Below, one piece after another: positions 35,101-46,160 of a stretch of DNA of 64,000 bases. Below the pieces are notes generated by a model that did no database searches, was not told where the DNA came from, and saw only the letters and a list, made by a program, of their open reading frames with translations. Source of the stretch: Datisca glomerata. Taxonomy: Eukaryota; Streptophyta; Magnoliopsida; Cucurbitales; Datiscaceae. Where the stretch lies: the NCBI GenBank assembly GCA_003255025.1, contig QANY01007891.1, positions 960,558 through 1,024,557 on the forward strand, written 5' to 3'. The translations under genes and the position numbers were made by a program. How positions within the stretch are numbered: position 1 is the first letter of the stretch; each line of letters begins with the position of its first letter.

Positions 35101-38100
35101 TACGCAGGGTCATTCTTAAGGGAAAGTCTGGAATATTCTGCCTATACTTATGTTATGATATATGTGGGAGAAAGAAATATAGGGTCTTGAGATGAGGCGA
35201 GCTCCTTTTTTGTCTTTTTTCTTCCGTTTTTTAAGGGTTTTGATAGATTGGCCTCAGTCTTCTTCTCTCCATAAGACTGAGATAGTTTACAGATGGGTTG
35301 ATACTCAAAACTTTGTGCAAAATTGCATTAGTAGTAAATACAGATATTGAAACGGATAACAGTTTCCAAATTACTGGCAACCAGATTAACTATACCTAAT
35401 CCCCAAGATCTTTATGCTTAGACACTTGACTCCACTTAACAAGATGACAACCAGGATATTCATCAGTAACTTCCCAAAGGAAATCCCTCATAAGTTTCTC
35501 AATCAAACCTGCAACCTTCTCAGATAATTTGAAGATGGACAGAAAGTAAATAGAAATTCTTTGCAACAGTGTGAACTAAGATCAACCGAATACCCCCCCC
35601 CCCCCCNCCCCCCCCCCCGTCTCAAAAGCTATCCAACATGTCTGAAATTCTCACCACGAAATCATGATGAACATTAATTCCATCAACCACACTTTTGGAC
35701 GTATTGACTGATCTTTAACCTAAAATCGCTCCAACAATTTAATGATTGTTATCAAATTTTCAAATTTTGTCTTGTCATCCAACACAAGAGATTGTGTTAT
35801 CCACAAATTGCCAATGAGAAATCTCCACATTCTTTATCCTGATTTTAAAACCTTCTACTGCATTCCTCTCTAAACTTTTCTAACCATCAATCCTAATCTC
35901 TAAACTTCTATTCTAAATCTTGCAAGGTAATGTACATATCTGCTAGATTCATTCAGATAGGAATCTGGAAAAACCAAGAAATAAGATGTGGGAAAATATC
36001 GACTAATTTATATGGCTAATCAAATTTTAACCAGCCTATGGAGAAGAGCATAAGCCCTTTTTGACAATTGCGTTTATTGTAAACATTATTTGTTCACCAT
36101 TAAAAAGGATTACCTTCACAATGGATATAGCAGCGGAAACGGGATCTCTAACTCCAAGAACAGTCCAAACTAGTGAATTATCTGAACCAGCAGGTATAAT
36201 CCCAATAGGGATGGAAATTCCTTCTTTCTGGTTATCTCTGCTGAGCAGACCGTTCAAAACCTGCACCAATGCCCATTTTCTACGTCAGCGTGAAAAACAC
36301 AAAGTACCAGTGTATGACCAGAACATGAAACCCAACGGATAGTATTTCACAGATAAAGAAAAGTAAATCGGGGAGATACAGAGTAACTTATTTGACACTT
36401 TAATTATCAAAGATAACCTCATAAATATGAATTCCTCGAAATCTGGCATGATTTGAATGCTAACTGCCACAAGAAAGTAAACAAATAAAAGTGACATTTC
36501 TATGATGCTGTGCGAGAAATCACATCTCAACTATAATCACTGAAACGTTACACTTGTAATTGCACAGTAACTTCCCAATCTCCTTCATTGCTCCTTGCAT
36601 AAGTTATTAACAAACCTCCATCAAGGATAAACCAATTTTCTAGATAACATGCTAGAGTATATAACAAAATATATCTACAACTAAGAAAGTTTAATCTTGA
36701 GTAATAGTTTTCCTTGCTTCTTTACGGGTCTCCAGGTCCAAATCGTTTAAGGATGTACCTTTATTTTGTATTCAGCATAGATAAGAAAGGGATGGCTTTT
36801 GTTGTAGTCGTTTGGTTTCTTTTAGGTTTGTGAGGAGTTCTTATTGTTACTTCCTTCTGTTTCTATCTTTTTTATTAATGAATTTTCAGTTTCCTATCAA
36901 AACAAAAAAAGATCTACAACTCGGAAAGGAATCCAGTTAATGTATATTACATGAACCCTTCACTTTGCTTTGTTAAACCAGTATTAGTAGAGATCATATA
37001 CTGGTAAGAATATGATTGTTGGACACTGAAAATACATGGAAGAACATAATCAAACTGACAATTCCAAAAATTGAACAACCTGCATTAAATGCGGATACAA
37101 GTTCCTGAGGGGCATGCGGTTAATCCAAGAGACAACCATAAAAGGCTAAATTTATGGGGTAACGATGGTCCACATAAGATTGGGCTTGTTTGAACAGTCA
37201 ACCCAAACAAATTCAATAGAATCAACTCATTTGAATGTGCTCTTTGCACGGACAAATATACCTTTTAGGGATATAAGCCACGCAAAGTGAATAAGGTGTA
37301 GTTTGATGTTAGGTTACATTTGAATAATCAACATTTTTTGTAAATATTACACTGGCTGATTTTTTATAAGTAACTTAATTTATACTAAGTAGAAAACTGA
37401 ACTTATTTATGATAAGTAGAAAATTTCAAGTGTTTATATCATTCTAGAAGACTCGTTATGGCCATTGACTACAGAAGCCAAACCACAACATTTTCGAATA
37501 AGGAGTTTAAAAACAATCAATATTTGAATTTTGTTTCTTCCTTGTTCTTTCTGCGTTAGTTTCCTATTAAATGATTTTTAAATACTTTAACCATACTTTA
37601 TTGTTATCAATATAAAGTTGAAAAAAGTGTTCAGCAGAGAAGATATTGATTTTGCTCTTTGGTGTGAAAGTAGACATCTCTACATGATAAAAATATTTTC
37701 TGCGTCTGTTGAAACTAGATAGAATATTTACTTGTTTACAATTAAGTTACAAGCAAATGGGAACGAAAAATAAATGAGGATATTTAACTGAAGTCGTATG
37801 CCGTAAATTAACTACATATTCCCAGGCCAATAGAAATGACAAAGGAGGAAAAACAACAAAAGATATCCAGAAATATCAAAAAATGTAGGTACCAGGTAAA
37901 TATTGAGATATATCCCCAAGTGGCCTAACACCCAAGAGCTTCCTTCTCTCCTCTTATCAGGCTTGTTACAGGTGTATTTCATAATTCAATTCAACAACCA
38001 AGTCTAATCTCCTTATTGTTTAGTCTTCCAAGGACATAATGTACGATAAATTCGCTAAAAAGTTAATGCACAGCAAATAAGTTTGATACAATATGAGAGC

Positions 38101-41100
38101 TAAGTCCACTTCATCATATTAATGTTAGAAGCAATGCCTTTGCATCAGTGAGGTTGTCAAACTTTCTTTGCGATGCAAAAATGGATTGAAAGATAGACAA
38201 TCTTGATACAACTCCCAGAAATACCTTTAGCAGACATATACACATCTGAAGACCAAGATACATGATGATCTAAATCGACATTAATTAGTGACAACCATAA
38301 AAACTGGTAGAAGAAACCAGCAGTCCACTAAACTCTCCCTCCAACCCCCCATCCCCAAACAAACACACACGCAAACACACACACAGCGACGTCACCCGGT
38401 TGTTATCTTAAAGGCGTGATTTTGTAATCAAGTGCATTACTTGTATTAATATTAGACATTACTCTCCAACTCCATTCTCTTGATTCAATCAAGAAAAGTC
38501 AATCATACAATTGACTCATGAGGCCCTAAATTAATATTATCAATCACACAAGTTTTCTTCAAAAAAGATCACAGAAGTTGTTTCACTGATTATATCCATT
38601 CACTCAATAAATCACCACAGGAACTAAACAATAAAAAATACAAAAGAACGTCAGGGATTTGAAGATGTCAACTAACCTCATTAATAATTCCATCGCCTCC
38701 AACGCAGATAATACCTGAAAGTTGTACAATTAGATAGACGATTAAAATGCCGAAGATCATAAAAGAACACAGTGGCAATAGCCAATAAGGGATGTAACAT
38801 TGATACCATCAGGGCAAGTGCCGATGTCAACACTTGATGCAAGTTTTCGGGCATGCCCTGCACATGTTGTGTTAACTACTTCCAACTTGAACCCCGCGAG
38901 CTGTCCGATTTGGGGGGGGGGGGGCACAGAAATGATGAAAAAATAAGATGAAATCTATCATATTGATAAGGGAAAAAATCCTTCACGGTGAAATTCATCA
39001 TTTTATGAATATACTCAATAATAACATAGAGACAAGGAAAAATACATATATATACAAATAAAAAACAATTTGATAAAAAAATCACAAGTTCATAGTAAAT
39101 TACAAAACTAATAAAGTGTTTCTCTAGTATAAAATAGAATGTAGAAGGAATTCTCTCTGATGCACAGTAATTATTCCAACTTATAAATTGATATGAAAGT
39201 TGACATATGAAGCACTGAATAGAGACTTATGTGAATACTTTCAGTTATCCCCAATTAACAGTTATGGAAAAGTGCTCTGATGGAGAAGCACTGAGCAATG
39301 CAAGGAGTTGAAGAATATTTGAGACATTTGATTGGGGCCAATCAACAGTATCGGTTTGATATTTTGAATATTACCGAATTCCCATCAGACCTTTATGGAC
39401 GCTTACTTTAGCTTCCCTCCCACCACCGCCCATGGAAAAAAAATTATGTAGGTACACTTAGTGCTTGTTAGGTCAGGAGTTTAACGTAGGTGTCTTTCTT
39501 AGTTGATGGATGGGATGAATACCTCTATTGCTTCCTAATATCATCATCATCTTGATGCTATGAATTTGATCTGAAAAGGTTGCTCAAGACTTAGTCCCAT
39601 TTTCTATGATTGTCTTTCTCATGCTGAAAACAAAAGTCCTAATTGTATTTGACAGGAAGCGTTCACCTAATTTGGTGAGTTTGTGACTCCGTGGTAAGTG
39701 CATGGGCAACTCCCCAAGGTCAAACCTAACTTTACAGTTTATTTCTCTTTCCTTAATTTTTGTGTTGTTTTCTCCAAGCTCATATAAAATATGGTTCTCA
39801 AAGGATGCATATGGGTGGTTCTTTTTAGTCATTGTCTTGTCTTTAACTGGTTATGCATCTGTAGCTTAGATGGTCCTTTATGCTCCTCTCATGATTTGAA
39901 CTGAATTATTTCAAACCCTTGACAGTGAAGTACAAGACATCTTGGCTTTATAGTTTAGTAAAGAGAAATTACTCTCTTTCTTAATTTACAGTTTTTTATC
40001 AGTAAAGCAATGTACAATCACAAAAAGCTATGAGAAAGGGATTTACATCCTTCTTTTAGAAGAACCTGTCAAACACTAGATCACAAATTCTTTGAAATAT
40101 TTTTTATGTAAAATCTCATTCCTATTGTGCACAAGACAACCCCTAAATTTTACTTATTTACTTTCGAACATTGAACTTCTCTAATGAAATTATATTATAC
40201 GCAGATATTTCAGAGTACCAAGCCTATTTGCTCAATCATGCATCACAAAATTTTAAGCTTTAGAAGATTGGCGTACGACCTAAAAAGGGAATCAAAATGT
40301 GCTCTTCCCGACTATTTCTAGTTTTCGTCATATGAAACAGAGGAAAATGAGGGGAAAGTACAAAGGACTTGGAGGATAAGCAATCCAACCGAAATCCAAA
40401 AAGTTTTTTGAACTAGAGACAATTCAATTGGTTGATAGATTATTTCAGGTTAAGGTTATACAAGGAAATGAAATAAAAAAATAGGATGTACTAACATATA
40501 GTTTTTAAATTAGCAATGAAGTATACCTTAAATATTGGTTCCACAATACCATGAAAAACTTTACTTGAGCGACCACGCCCAGAGCGTGGATTTAATATCA
40601 CAAGCATTTTCGGTGGATTCTTACACTTGAAAAGTAATTCAGGAGGAGTGTCGCTTGGGAACAACTCTGAAGAAGCCTGTTTTTTTGAAGAGACCAAAGG
40701 GTGAGGCAAACAGTTCACAAAACATTGCTGATCTGCAAAGGCACCAACCCATTGAACAGCCTCTTCGATGCTAGAAGCTAGGAAGCGAAAATCTTTCCTA
40801 CTTCTTCGAGCCTTCATAATACAAGAAAGGCCAAAGGAGCCCTTCTTCAATGGATATGAATGTACAGTAAAATGTCTAAGGCCAACATTGTATGAGACCT
40901 GTCAGAGTCATGCAAGAACAATATCAACGTGTAACCAAAGAAGTAAATAGCTACTAAGAATTTTGGGACATCCTATGGCGTAGAGTAGCAAGAGTCGCTT
41001 ACTGAAATGACATCTTCCAAAGCAAGCATGTAAGAACCCCAGATTAAGGTCCTGCTGGTAAGTTTAGCATCGACGGATTCTTGGTTAGTGATCTCAGCAG

Positions 41101-41506
41101 AAGTCTGTTGTAAATCAGAAGTGTCCTTGTTGGTTGTCTTTCTCTTATCTAAAATCAGCTTTCCAGAGAAAACCACGTATCCCAACAAATCAGACTGTTC
41201 ATCTCCTCCTGCTCCTCCTATGTCAATCCTGTGTTCCAAGCTGTTCGGTTTGTCGCGATCGTCACCAGAAGTCATGGTTGTAGGTGTGGAAGCACTCACC
41301 TCACTGCTCCGCCTACCAGACGACTTGCCCTTGCTGCGTTTCTCGGGGAAGACAAGTGGAGAGGAGTGCTGGCCTCCGGTTGCTATTTGGGTACACAAAC
41401 CTAACCGCCGAATGGACTTCTGAGGAGTTGCCAGCTTCAAAGAGGACAACGATGAAGTAGGATTACTGTTATCACTGCTCCTAGAGAGACGCCCACTCAT
41501 CTGCAT
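32107..41506 (-). CDS. LCBK1: Sphingoid long-chain base kinase 1 (LCBK1), 8 coding exons
   Basis: Lipid kinase that phosphorylates sphingoid long-chain bases at C1, giving signalling phosphates (sphingolipid pathway, membrane-associated). Exons on the minus strand: 41506-41003, 40898-40527, 38900-38807, 38714-38677, 36260-36114, 34387-34288, 33557-32620, 32256-32107; all GT-AG, total 2343 nt (780 residues, close to the Arabidopsis protein). The Ser-rich N-terminus (MSGRLSRSSDNSNP) precedes a PH-like part (VISVSYNVGLRHFTVHSYP). The diacylglycerol-kinase-type catalytic domain starts at MLVILNPRSGRG (about 266). It has the nucleotide-binding GGDGIINEV (GGDG at 329-332) and IGIIPAGSDNSLVWTVLG. 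Exon 7 holds a long acidic/Ser-rich insert, then VCNHACRTVQSSQVVAP and DMLLVHGSGRLRLLRFF near the C-terminus. A second in-frame Met lies two codons downstream of the first; either could start. Confidence 0.95.
34780..35900 (-). mobile_element. LINE reverse-transcriptase remnant in LCBK1 intron 5
   Basis: On the minus strand, degenerate frames give ISHWQFVDNTI (family ISHLQFADDTI, the RT catalytic-box region), TSKSVVDGINVHHDFVVRI, then EKVAGLIEKLMRDFLWEV and CHLVKWSQVSKHKDLG. This is the usual order from RT towards the C-terminal zinc-binding region of plant L1-type LINEs. The YADD-type box is altered and many stops occur. It lies between exons 5 and 6 and runs in the same direction as the gene; its 3' end near 34780 is approximate. 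Confidence 0.75.
35593..35618. repeat. Poly-C run containing an ambiguous base
   Basis: A run of about 25 C residues is broken by an N at about 35607. It lies inside the LINE remnant in LCBK1 intron 5. The N most likely marks unresolved homopolymer length. Confidence 0.9.
36690..36911 (+). mobile_element. 5'-truncated LINE insertion with 17-bp target duplication
   Basis: The 222-bp insert ends TTTTTATTAATGAATTTTCA, GTTTCCTATC and an A-rich tail, the 3' terminus of many plant L1-type LINEs. It is flanked by ATCTACAACTAAGAAAG (36673-36689) and ATCTACAACTCGGAAAG (36912-36928), identical at 15 of 17 positions. Such a duplication, the A-rich tail and severe 5' truncation are the marks of target-primed reverse transcription. 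It sits in LCBK1 intron 4, opposite to the gene's direction. Confidence 0.85.
38911..38924. repeat. Poly-G run beside the LCBK1 exon 3 acceptor
   Basis: Fourteen Gs on the plus strand form a poly-C tract on the transcript strand, 10 bases before the AG acceptor of exon 3. It takes the place of the usual U-rich polypyrimidine tract. Confidence 0.85.
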
Positions 41507-42720
41507 ATCAATTTAATTCGGTTGCTATAATTGAGCAAAGAGACCATAACCGTAAGAGAGACACGCCCAGATGCACACTCAGAGACCTGAGAGTGTGTAG
41601 GAGATGACAGGCTCGGAAACTATCTAGATATGATGAGCGGGCTAGAGGCACTCCAACTATATCAACGAACCATAAAACCAAAAGCAGAATTGTGCAAAAT
41701 ATCAGACTAGCCTGCTTCTCGGTAAATCCATGTCTAACAAAACTTTTAATGCGTTCACCGAAACAAGTAAGACATCGGAGTAAAATACAAAAACAGATTG
41801 AATTTTGTTGAAATGCCTGGAAACCTTGGGGATGGGGATCAGATCGCGGGACAGTCCGATCGGAAAAAGAACTCCAGTAAGAACATAAGAGAAGTATACC
41901 GGAAAAAGAACAAGAAGAACGATACAGCTCAGCAGCTACTGCAGATCCCCGATCGTAGATTGGTTTATCTGGTTGTCGGACCTAAAGCCCCCTTCAATTG
42001 GGGCTCCCGTCAATTCTTCGTTGCAATACCGATAATTCAGGTCTTCCCTTCTATTTAAATTTTCTTTTTGAGTAAATTAGCATGTCTCCCTTCTCATTTG
42101 TCGGAACAGGTACAACCGTAAAAATGACTCTTTTCCTAACACTGCTCTATGTTTCAAAATTACTCATATACCTCTCAATAAAATAAAATTCATTGGATAA
42201 TTGATAAAAATTTTAATGATAAATATATGTATTAATCATTTATACATGAATAATTTATGACTCATTAGTATAATCTAACGAATGAATTTATTAATAATTA
42301 TCACGTCATTTAATTATTAAAAATATTATAAATTATTTAAAATATGAAATTATTTAAAAAAAGTACATTGCACTCTAACTTTATATAATGTTTGTACATC
42401 TTCTTCTAACATTTAAACTAAATATTTTTGGTTCTTCAAAGATGTTTCTATATAGTCCTCTCATCTAATATCGTTAAGTGATATGTTAACTTTATTTTAT
42501 GTTCGTTAATTGAGTTTATTAAGTGATGACTCGTTGTTGATTAAACATTGATAAAGTTCACATAGACATGTGTGTATTTGGCAAAAATTATAAAAAATCA
42601 GAAAACTTACTAAATGTTCAAGAAATTAATAAAAAAATATCAAAAACGTTCTATAAAATTTGAAGCAAACATTGTTCCCTATATTTGTTGATTGATATTA
42701 TTATACACTTTAGGACTTCG
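41507..42720. other. LCBK1 upstream region, no other gene seen
   Basis: The first 550 bases are comparatively GC-rich and probably hold the LCBK1 5' UTR and proximal promoter. From 42060 to 42720 the DNA is strongly AT-rich and featureless to me. Confidence 0.5.
42051..42060 (-). promoter_or_regulatory. Possible TATA-like element upstream of LCBK1
   Basis: ATTTAAATAG on the minus strand lies about 545 bases before the LCBK1 ATG, followed by GC-richer sequence that could be transcribed leader. AT-rich words are common here, so support is weak. Confidence 0.25.
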
Positions 42721-42799
42721 TCTAAACCCCCACTGTCCATTTTCACCTCGTCTAAACCCCCACTGTCCATTTTCACCTCGTCTAAACCCCCACTGTCCA
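42721..42799. repeat. 30-bp minisatellite, 2.6 copies
   Basis: The unit TCTAAACCCCCACTGTCCAT + TTTCACCTCG is repeated exactly at 42721, 42751 and (partial, 19 bases) 42781. Because the unit is 30 bp, the plus-strand frame 42685-42882 carries an in-frame 10-residue repeat TSSKPPLSIF and continues to FMNKFDDFKK. I do not recognise that product. Confidence 0.95.
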
Positions 42800-42801
42800 C
42801 G

Positions 42802-42833
42802 AACAACACCTCAAGCTTTCATGAGGTGTTGTT
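42802..42833. other. Perfect 12-bp inverted repeat (hairpin)
   Basis: AACAACACCTCA and TGAGGTGTTGTT are exact reverse complements separated by 8 bases. It begins three bases after the minisatellite. No U-run follows and the host is a plant, so a bacterial-type terminator reading does not apply. Confidence 0.9.
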
Positions 42834-42973
42834 AGTTGAACTGGACAAATTTATGAACAAATTTGATGATTTCAAAAAATAAACTCAGAGTCTAATCAAT
42901 TGAGCTAACACCAACCTCATAATATTATTCGTTGCAAGTTTCAAAACCTAAAGTTTTTTGTTCTCATTAAGTC

Positions 42974-43603
42974 TCAACGAAAGCTTGAACTCAAAAGTTG
43001 TTCCAAAAAATCAGCACCCAAATCCTCGAAAATTACAACATTACTCTTCATCTTCTCCACACCTTTACTCTTTATACACAATGGCTTTCTATTTTTTCTC
43101 AAAGAATGTCTTCTCTTAAGAGCAATAACAGGGGAGCACCCATCTTCCCAACAATACTTCATGTCTTGCAATGATCTCCTTACAATTTCAACTGGAAAAT
43201 TCAAAACTGCCAGAGAACCTCTCATTGAAAATGCAGCTTGATCGTAAGCTAAAGCAGCTTCTTCAGCACTATCAAATGTCCCAAGCCATACCCTTATTCC
43301 ATTTCTTGTTGAAACTCTTATTTCTGCTGCATATTTCCCCCATGGCCTTCTCCTTACTCCTCTGTATGACTTTTCCTTCTTGGGTTTCTCTTCTTTTTTG
43401 CTACAATTCAATTCTTCTTCTTCTTTCTTTACTGCTATTTCTGATAATTCTTCTTTTGCTCCATCTGAAAGAACATTATATAGTAACATTTCCTCTGAAT
43501 CATTCATGTTAAATGGTGGTGAGAGGGAATTTTGATGAGAAATCAAGAGTTCGTTCCAGAAAAATGATTCTGGGTAACAAAACAGAGAATCCAAATCCAT
43601 CAA
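42974..43603 (-). CDS. ERF1B-like AP2/ERF transcription factor (group IX)
   Basis: Intronless gene for a 209-residue nuclear DNA-binding protein. The AP2/ERF domain (about residues 79-137) begins [17 protein letters not shown] and includes [20 protein letters not shown] and [11 protein letters not shown]. It binds GCC-box promoters in this family. The segment [14 protein letters not shown] and the C-terminal acidic EDLL-type activation motif [16 protein letters not shown] place it with ERF1B/ERF15 of group IX, regulators of ethylene/jasmonate defence responses. A Lys/Glu-rich stretch (59-79) precedes the domain. The residue after EIR, normally Asp (position 19 of the ERF domain, a family signature), is Val here, codon GTT, one change from GAT. 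Otherwise the gene looks intact. A TATA box lies about 110 bases upstream. Confidence 0.95.
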   Translation of the reverse strand: MMDLDSLFCYPESFFWNELLISHQNSLSPPFNMNDSEEMLLYNVLSDGAKEELSEIAVKKEEEELNCSKKEEKPKKEKSYRGVRRRPWGKYAAEIRVSTRNGIRVWLGTFDSAEEAALAYDQAAFSMRGSLAVLNFPVEIVRRSLQDMKYCWEDGCSPVIALKRRHSLRKNRKPLCIKSKGVEKMKSNVVIFEDLGADFLEQLLSSSFR

Positions 43604-43710
43604 GACTGGTTAAGATTTGGAAACGAAATAAAAAAAAAAGTTGCAAATCTTTGTTCTTTTCGGGATTGTTTGGTTAGTAGGAATCTGACTAGTAATTGAG
43701 TGGGTAATCC

Positions 43711-43720
43711 TCTATATAAA
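43711..43720 (-). promoter_or_regulatory. TATA box of the ERF gene
   Basis: TTTATATAGA on the minus strand stands 108-117 bases before the ERF ATG, a normal distance for a plant TATA box with a short 5' UTR. Confidence 0.65.
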
Positions 43721-45919
43721 CAGAAGAAAATGGATAGGATTTAAATGAGAACAGTTAACAAGAAGAGATTAAATAGAAAGTAGGAGTTGAGAAAGGGAAT
43801 ATAAAGAATTAAAGAAAGAACAAGTTGAAGGGGAGGGTCAGGTTTATCGGGAAAGGAGGATGTCTCAGCATTGTAGCATTAGTTTAATTAATGGAATAGG
43901 ATCGAACCTAAGGACCACATTGCGGAGGCATTTAAGCACGTGCGTCAAATATAGTCTGTGGCGGCTGAGTTGGGTCGAACTAATACATACACAGGCTATT
44001 TGGGAAGATGTAACTTTTACAAAACAAATATATAAAAATAGTCAAACTCAATTAGAAGGGTTTTTGAAAAAATGACTCATCCAAAAAATAATATGCAAGA
44101 ATCTAGTAGTTGCAAATATCAAATTCTAAAAGAAACTTTATTATTCTTAAAAGAAATTAATATTGGTTAAAACGTTAAAAATATCATTCTTACATATCAA
44201 ATATACAAATGTCATTATTACATATAAAACTTATACACTACAATTTCTTTTAAATAAAAAAATACATTAGTACCATGCTCGCGCCCCCTCACTCTCCCAA
44301 TCCCTCTTCCCTTTCTCCTTTCTCCTTTTTCCATTTACAGTTAGTTAAAAAATTTCAAAACATATTTAATTTTACATTGTCTGGCGTTCAAAATCTATGC
44401 GAATTTCAAATTCCATAATCTTCTACATTCACGCGTGCCAAGCTTTAAGAATGGATACGATCATATTTTTATGTATTTGGCCTATTTTTTACGTGTCTGA
44501 TACATATGTATACATATGATGTGTTTTTTAAATGCTCTATTTACACAAATACTTTTAGCATGTTTTGTTATGGGTTTTGCTGACCTCATTCACGTTTTAT
44601 CCTTGTATTTGGTGATCTTCCTAGTAAGATAAAATTATGGAGATTAGACTCTATCCACGAGTGCATTGAAGATATGCCCTTGCTATGTTTACAGCTTTAC
44701 TTGCCATAGTCATTTTTATTGTTTGGATCATAAATGGATGAAGAAACTATCATGTCCAACTTTGTAGCAGAGATGGAATTGATAAATAACCAACAACTAT
44801 AGCCCAAAAATAACCAAGTTTCTAAGCACCATAGAGGAAGAATAATAGGAAGTATTTGATACGCTCTTCAGCCACTTGAACCCGCTTAGATCACCTCTAG
44901 ACAAATAGAATTGGGACTATGAGCAATGACATGAAATGCACGAGGCCGCTGAAAAATATGAATACATATATTTCAAGACAAATCAATTACACTAAGACCT
45001 ATGAAAATACATATGGGTTGAGAGGAATAATCTTCCGCATATTGGGCAATTATCCTCAAACTATGTAGAATACTCGAAATGGGTGGAGTAGTAGAAAAAT
45101 ATAGCCATAAAAGCTACTTCAATGGCGACATAAAGATGCTTATAAGAACCAAAGGAATCGGCCTTTAGGATGGAAAAAAAAACAAGTTGATGGATCAAAA
45201 GTGAATTAACCCCAATAAATAGTTAGTGAACTAGAACTCATGCCAGTGACGTATTATGCTTGAGTCTAAATCTTATCATTAAACCAATTTGTTTGTTGGT
45301 TGTTGCAGTCGTTGACTTTTCGCTCTTTTTTCTATTTCTAATTGTTTTCTCTTTATTGATGTCAAATTATACGTATATTCTTCATATAAATTTAACAATT
45401 CTATGAGGGTCATATGTGAGATAATTCAAATGCAAAACTTCATAGAAATAAGCGTTGCAACTTAACTAATTAGATGTGTCAACTGTTAAATTTATAGCTC
45501 TCTCAAAAGCTTAAGTTGTTGTGTCAAAGGCGAATTTATATATTTGAATTAATTCTTAACACACACTCATGTGTGTAGGCCTTAAATTTTTTAATGGTTT
45601 TAACACGTCAAAGTTTAGTATTAAATAGGAAATGGAAGATTGTTTATGTGAATGTTCGAACGCAATACCTCCCACTATACAACTATCTCAAACGATTAAC
45701 TTATTAGTTTAAGGATAATATTTAAATTAACTCTTGTACATCAATTCCTCCCCTGTGCTTGAACCAATTGTTAATGAAAATGCTAAAATATGAAAGCAAT
45801 TATTTCCTTTTTATCTTGAATGTACCTTGTGTATAAGATGTTATTGTATGATTTTTTACCATTTTATTTTTTTGGTTCAGATCAAGAATTTCACAATGAT
45901 GAAACGTGAGCCATAACAT
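43721..45919. other. Intergenic DNA, no gene recognised
   Basis: The first few hundred bases should include the ERF promoter. The rest is AT-rich with only short frames (for example 43860-44075) that lack any family signature. It may contain old transposon sequence, but no ends or domains are visible. Confidence 0.45.
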
Positions 45920-46160
45920 CGAAGCATGAACTGGATGATCTTTAGCATGAGCTGGATGATCTTTGAATATGAGATGTCCTGAGCATGCCACAGTATACAA
46001 GAATGAGCTAGATGATCTTTAGTATGAGCTCTCATGAGCTTGAGTTTGATGATTTTTAGCACGAGCTATCATGAGCATAAGCTGCAATATCCAAACATGA
46101 ATTGGACAATTATTTAGCATGGGTTGGATGAAATATCCAAGCATGATGTGGATGGTCTTA
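45920..46160. repeat. Degenerate minisatellite, unit about 20-30 bp
   Basis: Variants of GAGCTGGATGATCTTTAGCA recur at least six times, mixed with GAGCT-CATGAGC units and ending in copies with ATATCCAAGCATGA. Open frames on the minus strand here (45800-46062) are only the translation of this repeat. Confidence 0.8.

Noticed and set aside
34829..35119. 96-codon plus-strand frame
   Set aside because: It is antisense to the LINE remnant in LCBK1 intron 5.
39584..39832. 82-codon minus-strand frame in LCBK1 intron 2 as an extra exon
   Set aside because: Conserved LCBK1 protein runs directly from exon 2 to exon 3 without it, in the correct phase.
42802..42833. Rho-independent terminator reading of the perfect hairpin
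   Set aside because: The window is plant nuclear DNA and no U-run follows.
42685..42882. 65-codon frame with TSSKPPLSIF repeats as a gene
   Set aside because: Its repeat is explained by the 30-bp minisatellite unit being a multiple of three; no homologue is recognised.
45800..46062. Two minus-strand open frames of 61 and 66 codons
   Set aside because: They are translations of the degenerate minisatellite and show no domain.
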